A stretch of 30,846 nucleotides of DNA from a virus, in IMG/VR virus record IMGVR_UViG_3300030329_002768, positions 1 to 30,846 of that record. One strand, 5' to 3'. How positions within the stretch are numbered: position 1 is the stretch's first letter; each line of letters starts with the position of its first letter. The notes under the pieces were generated by a model that had not been told where the DNA came from, made no database searches, and saw only the letters and a program-made list of their open reading frames with translations. Both the position numbers and the translations under genes were made by a program. Of this stretch, positions 21,153 to 29,236 are shown one piece after another.

Positions 21153-21375
21153 TCCTATCCCTCTTTGCTTTACGACGCAAGACGTATCTTTTCAATCTTC
21201 TCCCTACCCATGCCGATAAAAACAACCACCATATTATTTCCAAAACCCCTAATGCTAACAAATATGGTGAACCCCAACCGGGGACATCGTAGCAAAAATC
21301 ACCAAAACACACTGTAAAAGGATCGGGTTTAGAAGCCGCTTCCAAAACTTCTACGATTTTCGTTCCGTCAACCAT
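21115..21375 (-). CDS. Single-span membrane protein, possible holin partner
   Basis: 86 residues. An exported-looking N-terminal part with one Cys pair (CFGDFC, about 23-28) precedes a membrane helix (about 37-58, YLLALGVLEIIWWLFLSAWV) and a strongly basic tail (GRRLKRYVLRRKAKRDR) that should be cytoplasmic. N-outside topology follows from charge. It overlaps the coiled-coil gene by 38 nt, so the pair is one unit divergent from the packaging genes. A lysis role is inference. Confidence 0.5.
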   Translation of the reverse strand: MVDGTKIVEVLEAASKPDPFTVCFGDFCYDVPGWGSPYLLALGVLEIIWWLFLSAWVGRRLKRYVLRRKAKRDRNVEADRSYNDPY

Positions 21376-21463
21376 CAGTTAGTCCAAAGATAGTAGTGTT
21401 GCATAGGTATTTCTCTTATTTGGGCAAAATGTTGATAAGGCAAATACGAAACCATGTATATTG

Positions 21464-22672
21464 ATGGACGATACCTCATTTGATGTGGTGCGGGCCTTTC
21501 TCCACGAATGGGACGGTAATGATTCAGCATTTGCTAGATTATTGTTCCAAAGAACAGGAGAGCGACAACCAAACGCATGGAGAAATGTATTTGGTCGTTT
21601 CAAGACCCAACATCCCGAAGAATTACCTAAAATTGAAAAAGATGAACCAAATAAACTGATTCCTGAACATTGGGACAGAACATGGGCCGATCTAGCAAGG
21701 ACTTTGCATAAAAAACGACCTGATATTACCTACAAAGGTTGGGAGTCGAGAATAGCACAGGCAAGAATGCGCGGAGATGTAACAAGAACCCCACACAAGG
21801 ATTTTGTCGTGACACATCTCAAAGCACCCTCAATGAACGTCGGTGATTTGTGGAATGAGTTAGAGTTTCGCACTACACGCGCAATAGGCAACCATGAATC
21901 TTCAAGATGGGCTGATATTCACTTTGATGACAAACATTACATCGGAATTGCCTTCGCCGCAGATCAACACATTGGAAGTGCGTTCTGCGACATGAAAAGA
22001 ATGCGTGAAGATGCAGAATTAGTCGCAAATACTCCACATTGTTACGCAGTTATGGGTGGAGACTTTATTGACAACTTTTTACCCGCAGATAAGCCATTTC
22101 CGGCCGCTTCTGCGACAACTAAACCGGATATGCAATGGAAATTGATGGAACACTACCTCGATATGTTCAATAACGACATTTTAGCCGTTGTAGCGGGTAA
22201 TCACGACCAATGGACGAAAAAATACGCCGGAATTGACCCATTGGCAGAAATTATGGATCAAAAAGGCACATTATATCACACAGACGAGTTAAATATGCGT
22301 ATTTTCCTTGGAAAGCAACCATATTTCATTGCGGTGCGCCATAAGCGTCGAGGAAACTCGCAAATTGACCCCGCGCGTGTAGTAAAGAAGATGTGGGAGG
22401 ATGGAGAGTCAGATTTTGACATTGGTGTAGTTTGTCACAACCATACGCCAATCGTAGCACCATTTACACGACACGGTATTGAGCGTTGGGCTATCCGCCC
22501 CGGATCCTACAAAGTAGTTGATAAGTTTGCAGAAATGATTGGGTTCCCATCAGATAGGCCAACTTGCCCTCTAGCAATCCTAAATCCAAAAACACGCGAA
22601 ATACAAGTGTTTTCAGATTTGAGGCAGGGCATTAGAACACTTGAAATCTTGAATGGTGATCTTAATGAGTGA
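21464..22672 (+). CDS. Calcineurin-like metallophosphoesterase at the head of the packaging operon
   Basis: 402 residues from ATG 21464. Metal ligands of the superfamily appear in order: DQH (D167, H169), GGDFID (D200), GNHD (N246, H247, D248) and CHNH (H325, H327). These bind two metal ions for phosphodiester or phosphomonoester cleavage. Residues 1-110 are a separate helical region: two helix-turn-helix-like blocks (FDVVRAFLHEWDGNDSAFAR and WADLARTLHKKRPDITYKGW). No other small terminase gene is visible, so this N-terminal part may do the DNA-recognition job of a small subunit. It overlaps the zinc-ribbon gene by 8 nt. Confidence 0.75.
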   Translation: MDDTSFDVVRAFLHEWDGNDSAFARLLFQRTGERQPNAWRNVFGRFKTQHPEELPKIEKDEPNKLIPEHWDRTWADLARTLHKKRPDITYKGWESRIAQARMRGDVTRTPHKDFVVTHLKAPSMNVGDLWNELEFRTTRAIGNHESSRWADIHFDDKHYIGIAFAADQHIGSAFCDMKRMREDAELVANTPHCYAVMGGDFIDNFLPADKPFPAASATTKPDMQWKLMEHYLDMFNNDILAVVAGNHDQWTKKYAGIDPLAEIMDQKGTLYHTDELNMRIFLGKQPYFIAVRHKRRGNSQIDPARVVKKMWEDGESDFDIGVVCHNHTPIVAPFTRHGIERWAIRPGSYKVVDKFAEMIGFPSDRPTCPLAILNPKTREIQVFSDLRQGIRTLEILNGDLNE

Positions 22673-22805
22673 CCCACTTGAAAGACAGGCGGCCAAATGC
22701 ACAGGTTGTGGTTGGGCCACAAGATACCTTGCAGAAAAAACCTGTAAGACTCGTATTTGTCCATTTTGTGGTGAAAAGAAATTAGTGCCGTGGACTTTTG
22801 CGTAG
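22665..22805 (+). CDS. Zinc-ribbon mini-protein (46 residues)
   Basis: ATG 22665 overlaps the phosphoesterase stop, and the TAG at 22803-22805 lies 8 nt before the terminase start. CTGC (12-15) and CPFC (32-35) form a zinc ribbon of the rubredoxin-like type: AKCTGCGWATRYLAEKTCKT, then RICPFCGEKKLVPW. Position between two packaging genes suggests a role in DNA recognition by the packaging motor. Confidence 0.65.
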   Translation: MSDPLERQAAKCTGCGWATRYLAEKTCKTRICPFCGEKKLVPWTFA

Positions 22806-22813
22806 GTGATAGC

Positions 22814-24307
22814 ATGGATATTGATATGTCCCGCTTCCACTTCCAACGCTCTCGTAACGATGTAAGACATTTTTATGAATGGTTGGGCTATACGTGGGGC
22901 GACCATATCGAAGAGTGGGTTGACCTTTACCTACAAAGAGGAGATTCTGAAGTCCACCGAACCTGTATTATTGCGCCTCGTGACCATAGCAAATCTACAA
23001 CACTACGAGTAATTTTGGCTCATAACTGCTTATTCAGAAAATGGAGAGACAAGCCTTACACTGTTTGGTTATTTTCAGCGAGTAAAGATACCGCAAGTAA
23101 CCGACTTCAGGAAATCCGTGAAGATCTAATGCGCCATCCTGACCTTCGGAAGATGATTGATGAAAGACGTGGTGGTAAATGGGAATTAAAGTTCAATAAT
23201 GGCGCGTGGATTAAAGCCACATCGGTAGGTTCCGCTATTCGTGGTGAGCATCCCGCCTGTATCGCTTTTGATGACGTTCTTGTTGATTTGGGTGATATGT
23301 CAATGGACAATGTAGCCCAATGGATGCGAAAGGTTGTTACACCTATGCTAAGTCCGGGGACTGACTTCTATTGTGTTGGAACACCTATGGCGAAAACAGA
23401 TATTTACCATACTGAAATGCTAACTAACGACCAATGGAAATCAGGAGTTTGGTCTGCTTTTCCTAATTGGGATGAATGGAAATCGGATCCTGACAACATA
23501 GAGTTAGAGTGTTTATGGCCTGAACATCGTTCAAAGAAGTTTATCTTAGAACAACGGGATGCTATGGGTGATTTAGCGTTTGTGCAAGAATACTTGTGCA
23601 AAGTAGTTGATGATGATGCGCAGGTATATCCCCGAAACTTAATTCGTAAAAATCTGTCAATGGAAAATCTGATAGAACCCGAAAAAGTGCATAGTGGTAA
23701 GTATGCGATCGGATTTGACCCTGCACATGGTCTCAAACAGGACTACTCTGTAATGATTGTAGTTAGGCAAGATGAAGATGGTATTCTACATGTTGTGAAT
23801 ATGTGGCGTCGTAACGATTTTCCACCCGCAAAACAAGTTGATGAGATCTTACGCTGGAATCACGCTTACAAAATGCCCGCATTTGCTTCTGAAGATGTAG
23901 GTTTCCAAAGATTATACGAGCAACTAATCAATCAGCGTGATTCAGTCGTGGATTTCAAGCCTAGCAAGGTTAGCAACAAAGGATTGAAGCAAGGTCTCCT
24001 AAATCGCCTTCGTGTTTGGTTTGAACAAGAGAAAATACAATTCCCATACGGAGATGACAAAACTCGTAAAGTAATGGAAATCATTCTTGAAGAATTAGAG
24101 AATCACGTTTGGAAAGAAGGTGAAATCACAGATATTGGCCGACACAACGATACTACAATGGCTTTGGCTCACGCAGTCGATCAGTTTTCATTCAAAGAGG
24201 GTGGGGCAATTTTCGCATCACGCACAACCACGATGAATAGTTGGGGTGGAGAAAAGTCAAAAAAAGGTGGCAGAAGGCCCGGACGTTTTGTGACTTTTGG
24301 GGGATGA
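22814..24307 (+). CDS. terL: Terminase large subunit (packaging ATPase/nuclease)
   Basis: 497 residues from ATG 22814, which follows GGTGAT. It pumps DNA into the prohead with ATP and cuts it. ATPase: Walker A APRDHSKST (54-62), with a D-H-S form in place of the usual glycines; Walker B ACIAFDDV (about 148-155); then CVGTPM (coupling motif). Nuclease (RNase H fold): FDPAHG acid, later ASEDVGF, and GRHNDTTMALAHA with the last acid. Length is normal for the family. Followed by the portal gene after a TATA-like box. Confidence 0.9.
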   Translation: MDIDMSRFHFQRSRNDVRHFYEWLGYTWGDHIEEWVDLYLQRGDSEVHRTCIIAPRDHSKSTTLRVILAHNCLFRKWRDKPYTVWLFSASKDTASNRLQEIREDLMRHPDLRKMIDERRGGKWELKFNNGAWIKATSVGSAIRGEHPACIAFDDVLVDLGDMSMDNVAQWMRKVVTPMLSPGTDFYCVGTPMAKTDIYHTEMLTNDQWKSGVWSAFPNWDEWKSDPDNIELECLWPEHRSKKFILEQRDAMGDLAFVQEYLCKVVDDDAQVYPRNLIRKNLSMENLIEPEKVHSGKYAIGFDPAHGLKQDYSVMIVVRQDEDGILHVVNMWRRNDFPPAKQVDEILRWNHAYKMPAFASEDVGFQRLYEQLINQRDSVVDFKPSKVSNKGLKQGLLNRLRVWFEQEKIQFPYGDDKTRKVMEIILEELENHVWKEGEITDIGRHNDTTMALAHAVDQFSFKEGGAIFASRTTTMNSWGGEKSKKGGRRPGRFVTFGG

Positions 24308-24308
24308 G

Positions 24309-24316
24309 TTAAATAT
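24309..24316 (+). promoter_or_regulatory. TATA-like box before the portal gene
   Basis: TTAAATAT ends 21 nt before ATG 24338, close to the spacing at other operon heads. It lies right after the terminase stop. Confidence 0.4.
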
Positions 24317-24337
24317 CAGCCCACGTTTCTTACAAAC

Positions 24338-25765
24338 ATGGCCCAAACATGCTCAAACTGTGGTCAAACAGGACACAACGCAAGAACTTGTTCAGTCGGT
24401 AAAAACCGATTTTATCCTGTGGCTACCGCTACAAACTCAAACAAAGGAATGATGCGTGGCCCATTCGCCGCCGCAACAGGAATCCCTGCAATCATTGATG
24501 ATACAGAGGATATGCGAAAGGATGCTCACTATGACACAGTATTCGACCTCTATGATGATATGGTCAGATTCGACCCTGAATTGAACGGCGCAGTAAGATC
24601 TGTCAGCCTAACTGCAAATAATTGGGATATTGACTATCGGCCCGGAAAAAACGAGACTGTTCGCAACGCTATTCGTGAATTAGTAGAAAATCTTGATTTT
24701 GATGACATCCTAATCAACTGTATGCGAAACTTGATGGTTTATGGAAATGACGTAAACAAATTGGTCGGTAAAGCCGGAATAGGTATTAGCGCAGTCCAAA
24801 GTCTTCCCATCACCCAAATTACAATTGTTGATGAGCGAAACCCACCATTCCAAGCCGATCAGGACAATCCTGTTATCGACCCTCGTTGGTATTGGCTTCG
24901 TGAGGGTAAGCGCGACCCTATGGCATTCCCAGCAAATGAAATCCTCCATGTAAAGATTGATTATCGCTCTAATTGGTACAAGGACAAAAAACTCCGATGG
25001 ACTTACGGTATTTGGGGCGCATCCCGATTTAGCAGTCTAAAGCAACCAATCCGAGCAAAGTATAACAGTATCAACAATAGAACGGCTCTTGAAGATAGTT
25101 TGACAAAACAATTCGTTACAATTGACCAAGCGGCAGTTGAACACATTGTCGATCCGAATGAACAACGTGAAAGACTTGTCCACATTATGGATGAGGTAGC
25201 AAAACTACTTGAGGGGCTACGTGGCGACCAAATCCCAATCCTACCCCACTACGTTGAAATGCACCACGTTGATTTGAAAAACTCAATTCCTGATAATTCA
25301 GGATTCCTTGACAGTGTTAACGCCGATATTGCGGCGGTTCTAAATGTTCCGCGTGTGGCGGCAGGTCAAGAACGTGGCTCAACCTTCGCCGCAACTTTCA
25401 ACGCAAATATGTGGTCTGTTTCAGCAATTAAGCGTCTACAAAGTGTTGTTGAACAAGCAATGCTTGATTTATTCATGCGTCATCTTGATCTTAAGGGCAT
25501 CAAAGTAGAACAGAGGCAAATACCTCGATTAGTGTTCAACCCAATGGAAGATGAGTCCCGATTTGAAAAAATGCGAAGAGCCGTCATGGGTTATGGCGGT
25601 GGTATTCTCACTTTGAATCAGTCCCTTGATATTTTGGGCTTCCCACCTGTCCCTGATGGGGACGAGAGGAAGCAAGATTCATTAAACGAACAAGACGTAG
25701 GTGAATTGCCGAGAGAGAACGAACAAGAGGACACAGGTAATACAAAGGGTGGTGACGATGAGTGA
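24338..25765 (+). CDS. Portal protein with an N-terminal CCHC zinc knuckle
   Basis: 475 residues. Portal proteins form the dodecamer through which DNA enters the head. Support: place directly after the terminase, length, a SLTANNWDIDYRPG core after an N-terminal FDPELNGAVRS helix region, EILHVKIDYRSN and a C-terminal NVPRVAAGQERGSTFAATFN segment as in phage portals (the region after the stem helix), then an acidic tail. Residues 5-18 are C-x2-C-x4-H-x4-C (CSNCGQTGHNARTC), a zinc knuckle known from retroviral nucleocapsids and some RNA- or DNA-binding proteins; I do not know it from portals. Confidence 0.8.
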   Translation: MAQTCSNCGQTGHNARTCSVGKNRFYPVATATNSNKGMMRGPFAAATGIPAIIDDTEDMRKDAHYDTVFDLYDDMVRFDPELNGAVRSVSLTANNWDIDYRPGKNETVRNAIRELVENLDFDDILINCMRNLMVYGNDVNKLVGKAGIGISAVQSLPITQITIVDERNPPFQADQDNPVIDPRWYWLREGKRDPMAFPANEILHVKIDYRSNWYKDKKLRWTYGIWGASRFSSLKQPIRAKYNSINNRTALEDSLTKQFVTIDQAAVEHIVDPNEQRERLVHIMDEVAKLLEGLRGDQIPILPHYVEMHHVDLKNSIPDNSGFLDSVNADIAAVLNVPRVAAGQERGSTFAATFNANMWSVSAIKRLQSVVEQAMLDLFMRHLDLKGIKVEQRQIPRLVFNPMEDESRFEKMRRAVMGYGGGILTLNQSLDILGFPPVPDGDERKQDSLNEQDVGELPRENEQEDTGNTKGGDDE

Positions 25766-26942
25766 TGGGAATGAAGAGGCAATTAAGCGAGCATTAGAAT
25801 CGGGTCGAAGCCACGAAGATATTGCTAAAGATCTAGCAGATGATGGGTTACTGAATAATAGTCATCTTCTAGGTTCGACTGAAAGACTTATCGAATCAAA
25901 CGGTGAAACTCAAGACGTTATTGAACGTGCCACAGAAACCGCACAGAAGTTACAGAAACTCCTAACTGCTATTATCCCAATCCTTGTTCTTATCGCAGGT
26001 AGCGGTTTGGAACTCGGAGGGTTCATTGATGTTACACCCGCAGGTGACGGTGACGATGACGAGTGGTTTTGGCAAGATAATAATGAGCCTAACTATCCAC
26101 ATATACCTCGTTTGGGATGCACAGATTACAACGCACTAAACTACGATGAAACGGCAGAGGTGGATGATGGATCTTGTGACTATCCGCACCACGTTGAACC
26201 GAGTGTAGATATTACACAGATGGAATCCTCACTTACACCCGATGGCGATATGAAAATGGAAATGTATCTTGTCGTTGAAGGTCACTTTGAAGATGACATT
26301 GGGCTATGGTGGTCTGTTCAACATGACGGAGAACACCAACCACACTTAGACCGACATACTGAAGAATACGCGGGCGATACAGGACACGTCGAAGAGTATT
26401 GGAGTGATTTAGAAGATGGTGAGTGGGTCGTACGAATACGTGCATACTATCCCGAAGGTGAACTGATGGATGATGAAACGTTCCCCGCTATCATCTTACA
26501 AAACGACGAGCCTGAACCTATTGAGGGTTGCACCGATCCTGAAGCCGAAAACTATGACGACGAGGCTGAAGAAGATGATGGGTCATGCACATATCCACCG
26601 GAATGTGAGCCGGAATACTACGACTACCAAGTATCTTACACCGACAATAACACAACAGGTATTCAATTCACTTACGATGTAGATATTTCATGTGATGAGA
26701 CACAGAATGTGGAAGTTCAATTCCTTGCTTATGTGAATGGAAGCGGGCATGGTGTCTCTCCTTACAATTGGACTTCAGATATTTACAACACTACCTATCA
26801 AGATTGGGATAGCCGAACAGTGTATCTTAGTAACTTTGAAAATGGTTCATACGACATTTACGCCTACTTAATTAACGAAGATGGTGAAATGATTAGTGAA
26901 TTGATTTGGCGTGACGTTCAATTGAAGATGAGGGATGAGTAA
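25758..26942 (+). CDS. Membrane-anchored acidic protein with GCTD...DDGSC repeats
   Basis: 394 residues from ATG 25758, which overlaps the portal stop and has a GGTGAC site. A helical N-terminal part (1-67) leads to one membrane helix (about 68-83, LLTAIIPILVLIAGSGL). Outside follow a very acidic stretch and two copies of GCTDxxAxNYDxxAExDDGSCxYP (120-143 and 257-280) separated by a beta-rich domain of about 110 residues. This Cys-pair repeat is known from surface and secreted proteins of marine microbes. With N-in topology the repeats are exported or lie on the virion. Placement within the head operon suggests a structural or adhesive role. Confidence 0.6.
   Translation: MSDGNEEAIKRALESGRSHEDIAKDLADDGLLNNSHLLGSTERLIESNGETQDVIERATETAQKLQKLLTAIIPILVLIAGSGLELGGFIDVTPAGDGDDDEWFWQDNNEPNYPHIPRLGCTDYNALNYDETAEVDDGSCDYPHHVEPSVDITQMESSLTPDGDMKMEMYLVVEGHFEDDIGLWWSVQHDGEHQPHLDRHTEEYAGDTGHVEEYWSDLEDGEWVVRIRAYYPEGELMDDETFPAIILQNDEPEPIEGCTDPEAENYDDEAEEDDGSCTYPPECEPEYYDYQVSYTDNNTTGIQFTYDVDISCDETQNVEVQFLAYVNGSGHGVSPYNWTSDIYNTTYQDWDSRTVYLSNFENGSYDIYAYLINEDGEMISELIWRDVQLKMRDE
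26115..26186 (+). repeat. GCTD/DDGSC repeat copy 1 (coding)
   Basis: Encodes GCTDYNALNYDETAEVDDGSC plus YP context; second copy at 26526-26597. Cysteines at both ends probably close a disulfide. Confidence 0.7.
26526..26597 (+). repeat. GCTD/DDGSC repeat copy 2 (coding)
   Basis: Same motif with more acidic residues between the cysteines (NYDDEAEEDDGS). Confidence 0.7.
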
Positions 26943-27064
26943 TGTGTGAGATTGTCAAAGAAGGATTATCCACATTAGTTTGCCAACAAAGATCTAGTGA
27001 CAAAAAAGATTGGTGTGATAGTTGCCGTATGGGAGGGTATGAGTATGATAACCTTTCTGTCTGA
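26942..27064 (+). CDS. Small Cys-containing protein (40 residues)
   Basis: ATG 26942 uses the last base of the previous TAA. MCEIVKEGLSTLVCQQRSSD then a CDSC knuckle (25-28). Ends within the start of the acetyltransferase gene. May be another mini zinc protein; short, so uncertain. Confidence 0.4.
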   Translation: MCEIVKEGLSTLVCQQRSSDKKDWCDSCRMGGYEYDNLSV

Positions 27065-27464
27065 AACTAATTTCATTGATACACGAAACCCTATCCAAAA
27101 GGGCTACCCATCTGTAATACCACCTGTGACTTATCTTGTAGGCGCAATCTATCCTGAAATTATTGGTTATACTTCGTTTTCTGATATGGGCAAGTTTTAT
27201 TTTGTAGGTAACACTTACATTTCTCCAAAATACAGAGGGCTTGGTCTGTATAGTCAGTTATTATCTGATCGGAATGAGCATTTGAAAGAGAAACCAAAAG
27301 TTACTCTTGCTAACCCAATAGAAAATACAGACATGGGTATTTTGAAATATCAGGTAACAAAACAAGGTGGTGTGGAAATTACCCACTATGATGAAGTCTC
27401 TGATATTATGGAGAAAGACCTATATGTCGCATTAGCGACATTACCTATGTTCATTTACAGGTGA
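27045..27464 (+). CDS. GNAT-fold acetyltransferase-like protein
   Basis: 139 residues from ATG 27045, which has GGAGGGT 6 nt upstream; a GTG at 26997 is the alternative start. The GNAT motif A is visible: FVGNTYISPKYRGLGLYSQL (about 55-74), with the R-G-x-G acetyl-CoA loop, and a strand then helix before it. The C-terminal TxxMxIY end is typical of the fold's last strands. Substrate cannot be told; in a head operon it may modify a virion protein. Confidence 0.55.
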   Translation: MITFLSETNFIDTRNPIQKGYPSVIPPVTYLVGAIYPEIIGYTSFSDMGKFYFVGNTYISPKYRGLGLYSQLLSDRNEHLKEKPKVTLANPIENTDMGILKYQVTKQGGVEITHYDEVSDIMEKDLYVALATLPMFIYR

Positions 27465-27468
27465 TATT

Positions 27469-27780
27469 ATGAAGGATAATGGCAATTGGGATGTAAGAAT
27501 TACGCTTAACGATATTTTCGTGGCAGTAGTATCGCTACCAATGGTATTCATCTTCTTTATCCTATCCTATCAACTCATCAATCAGGCATTCGTGAATCCT
27601 GAAGTGCGCGAGGATATTGAATCGTATATCGCCGTTCTCGGTATTTTGAGCGGGCCATCCTACATGGCAATCTCCCGATTCTTCGACCGATGGAATGCTG
27701 AACAAGAAGAGCGTGTGGAAGCCATGCGTCGTATATCCAAGACCGAGGACGACTTGAAGCGTATCAAACTCAAGAAGTAA
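27469..27780 (+). CDS. Small membrane protein (103 residues)
   Basis: ATG 27469 after AGGTGATATT. One strong membrane helix (about 12-38, IFVAVVSLPMVFIFFILSYQ), then an acidic linker, a second weakly hydrophobic segment (SYIAVLGILSGPSYMAISRF) and a charged C-terminal helix (EEQEERVEAMRRISKTEDDL). Similar layout to phage holins or minor membrane proteins, not more. Confidence 0.5.
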   Translation: MKDNGNWDVRITLNDIFVAVVSLPMVFIFFILSYQLINQAFVNPEVREDIESYIAVLGILSGPSYMAISRFFDRWNAEQEERVEAMRRISKTEDDLKRIKLKK

Positions 27781-27782
27781 CC

Positions 27783-27790
27783 TTCATAAG
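27783..27790 (+). promoter_or_regulatory. TATA-like box before the protease gene
   Basis: TTCATAAG, with the ATAA core 24 nt before ATG 27814. No ribosome site precedes that ATG, so a leaderless message fits. Confidence 0.35.
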
Positions 27791-27813
27791 TCAGACAAGA
27801 TGTGCAATTGGTT

Positions 27814-29235
27814 ATGTCTGATGAATCTATGTCAGTAGAAGCAGATCTTCCCGAAAATTATCGGGATAGTGGCGGCGAGGAGAATTGCGGTAATTGTGTA
27901 ATTGCCAATCACGAAAATGGTGGGCTATATTGCGAAAAGTTTGAAGCAAATGTCGAATCCCAAAAGGTCTGTAATTCATGGACTGATGAGAAGATCGAAC
28001 AGGCCGAGACTATTCCGCAAGAGTCAATGACACCTGTTGAACGACCGGCGGCTCAACATGTTACTATGGATTTGGATATTGACAATGCTACGGCCTTAGT
28101 TGAAGCCGAATCAGGCACCACTATTATCGAAATCCGAGGAATTGCATTCCACGAAGGATTTAACAAGAACAATTGGGCTATTTCAAGAGCCGGTGTTCAG
28201 AATGTAGTTGACCAAATGGTCGGTGCAGATCTTACACTAAAACACCCTAAGCCTGATGGACATGGCTTTTCGCGTAACATGGATGGTGGCGTTGAAGAAG
28301 CAGTAGTCGGAACAATCAAAGAAGCATGGGTTGAAGATGTCCCCGGTGGTTGGAATGTCCGGTATATCGCACATGTCGTGCGCACAGAATTATTCGACGC
28401 TCTTGAATCCGGCCTTTGGACTCGTGGAGACTATGGAGTTTCGATCGGTGGTTACGGCGTTCCTGATATGGAAAGCGAAGAAGGCATCGTATTCGGAACA
28501 GATTTTACATTTGACCATTTGGCTATTGTCCACAGACCTGCATACCCACGCGCAAACATTGAGTCTGCGAAAAAGAAGAAGAAGAAGAAGTATGCAGAGT
28601 TGGAACAAGTTGCAGAATTACTCGCGCATAGAATAAGGGATGTCGTTATGGCCCCTGAAGCGCAACCACTTGTCGCAGAAGATGAAAACGAAGATACGTT
28701 TAAGTATCAGACGGACTCTAACGACAATCACCGTAAGGAGACACTAGAAATGTCAGAAGAAAATCAGAACGAAATTGAGGAAGATACTTCCGCACATCTT
28801 GTAGCGGAAATCGAGTCACTCAAGGCTGAAGCAGTTCTTCGTGAAGCCGCTATTGCAGAGTTTGAGGCTCAAGAAGCCGCTCGCGCCGAAGAAGAGCGCG
28901 TTGCTCTTGTAGAGAAGGCGTCCGAGTTGGGACTAAAGGGCCATGAGGACTTCGGTGCAGATACATTGAACACTATGATTGCATCATGGGAAGATAGCCG
29001 ACCTACTTTTGAGGCCGCTACACCTGCAACCACAGAACCAACAGAGGTTCCTGTCGAAGCAAGTGAAAACCATGCAGTCGTAGCAAACTATTTCAACGGC
29101 GTTAAAGTCGAAACAAGAGAGGATCTATACGAGCGAGCCTACAATGCTTGGGCTTCCGCATGGAACCGCACTCTTTCGTCCGTTGAAAAGGACTTGCGAG
29201 CAGGTATGTTCGCTGAAATCAAGGAGATGATTTAG
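27814..29235 (+). CDS. Prohead protease / scaffold polyprotein
   Basis: 473 residues from ATG 27814 (GTG 27802 is the alternative). Three parts. (1) Four-Cys module, C25, C28, C40, C53, with the C-x2-C-x11-C-x12-C-x2-W layout seen in HiPIP-like and small zinc domains. (2) Protease, about 85-250: IEIRGIAFHEGFN, LKHPK (H144), DYGVSIGGYG (S210) and DHLAIVHRPAYP (H235, H240), the pattern of phage prohead proteases (S78/U35 kind), which cleave the scaffold and capsid during maturation. (3) A lysine run (253-259) then an E/A-rich coiled coil (about 313-380) and a helical C-terminus, as in scaffolds. The scaffold may also be made alone from ATG 28750. Confidence 0.75.
   Translation: MSDESMSVEADLPENYRDSGGEENCGNCVIANHENGGLYCEKFEANVESQKVCNSWTDEKIEQAETIPQESMTPVERPAAQHVTMDLDIDNATALVEAESGTTIIEIRGIAFHEGFNKNNWAISRAGVQNVVDQMVGADLTLKHPKPDGHGFSRNMDGGVEEAVVGTIKEAWVEDVPGGWNVRYIAHVVRTELFDALESGLWTRGDYGVSIGGYGVPDMESEEGIVFGTDFTFDHLAIVHRPAYPRANIESAKKKKKKKYAELEQVAELLAHRIRDVVMAPEAQPLVAEDENEDTFKYQTDSNDNHRKETLEMSEENQNEIEEDTSAHLVAEIESLKAEAVLREAAIAEFEAQEAARAEEERVALVEKASELGLKGHEDFGADTLNTMIASWEDSRPTFEAATPATTEPTEVPVEASENHAVVANYFNGVKVETREDLYERAYNAWASAWNRTLSSVEKDLRAGMFAEIKEMI
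28750..29235 (+). CDS. Scaffold protein from an internal in-frame start
   Basis: ATG 28750 lies in frame with the protease gene and is preceded by GTAAGGAGACACTAGAA, the strongest ribosome site of the gene. It yields 161 residues: the coiled coil and C-terminus without the protease (MSEENQNEIEEDTSAHLVAE...). This is the lambda C/Nu3 arrangement, in which the scaffold is made in excess from inside the protease gene. Inferred from the site and frame. Confidence 0.6.
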   Translation: MSEENQNEIEEDTSAHLVAEIESLKAEAVLREAAIAEFEAQEAARAEEERVALVEKASELGLKGHEDFGADTLNTMIASWEDSRPTFEAATPATTEPTEVPVEASENHAVVANYFNGVKVETREDLYERAYNAWASAWNRTLSSVEKDLRAGMFAEIKEMI

Positions 29236-29236
29236 A

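Noticed and set aside
28571-28591. Run of AAG codons in the protease gene as a frameshift site
   Set aside because: It is in frame as a lysine run and the scaffold continues in the same frame; no slippery heptamer with a downstream structure is seen.
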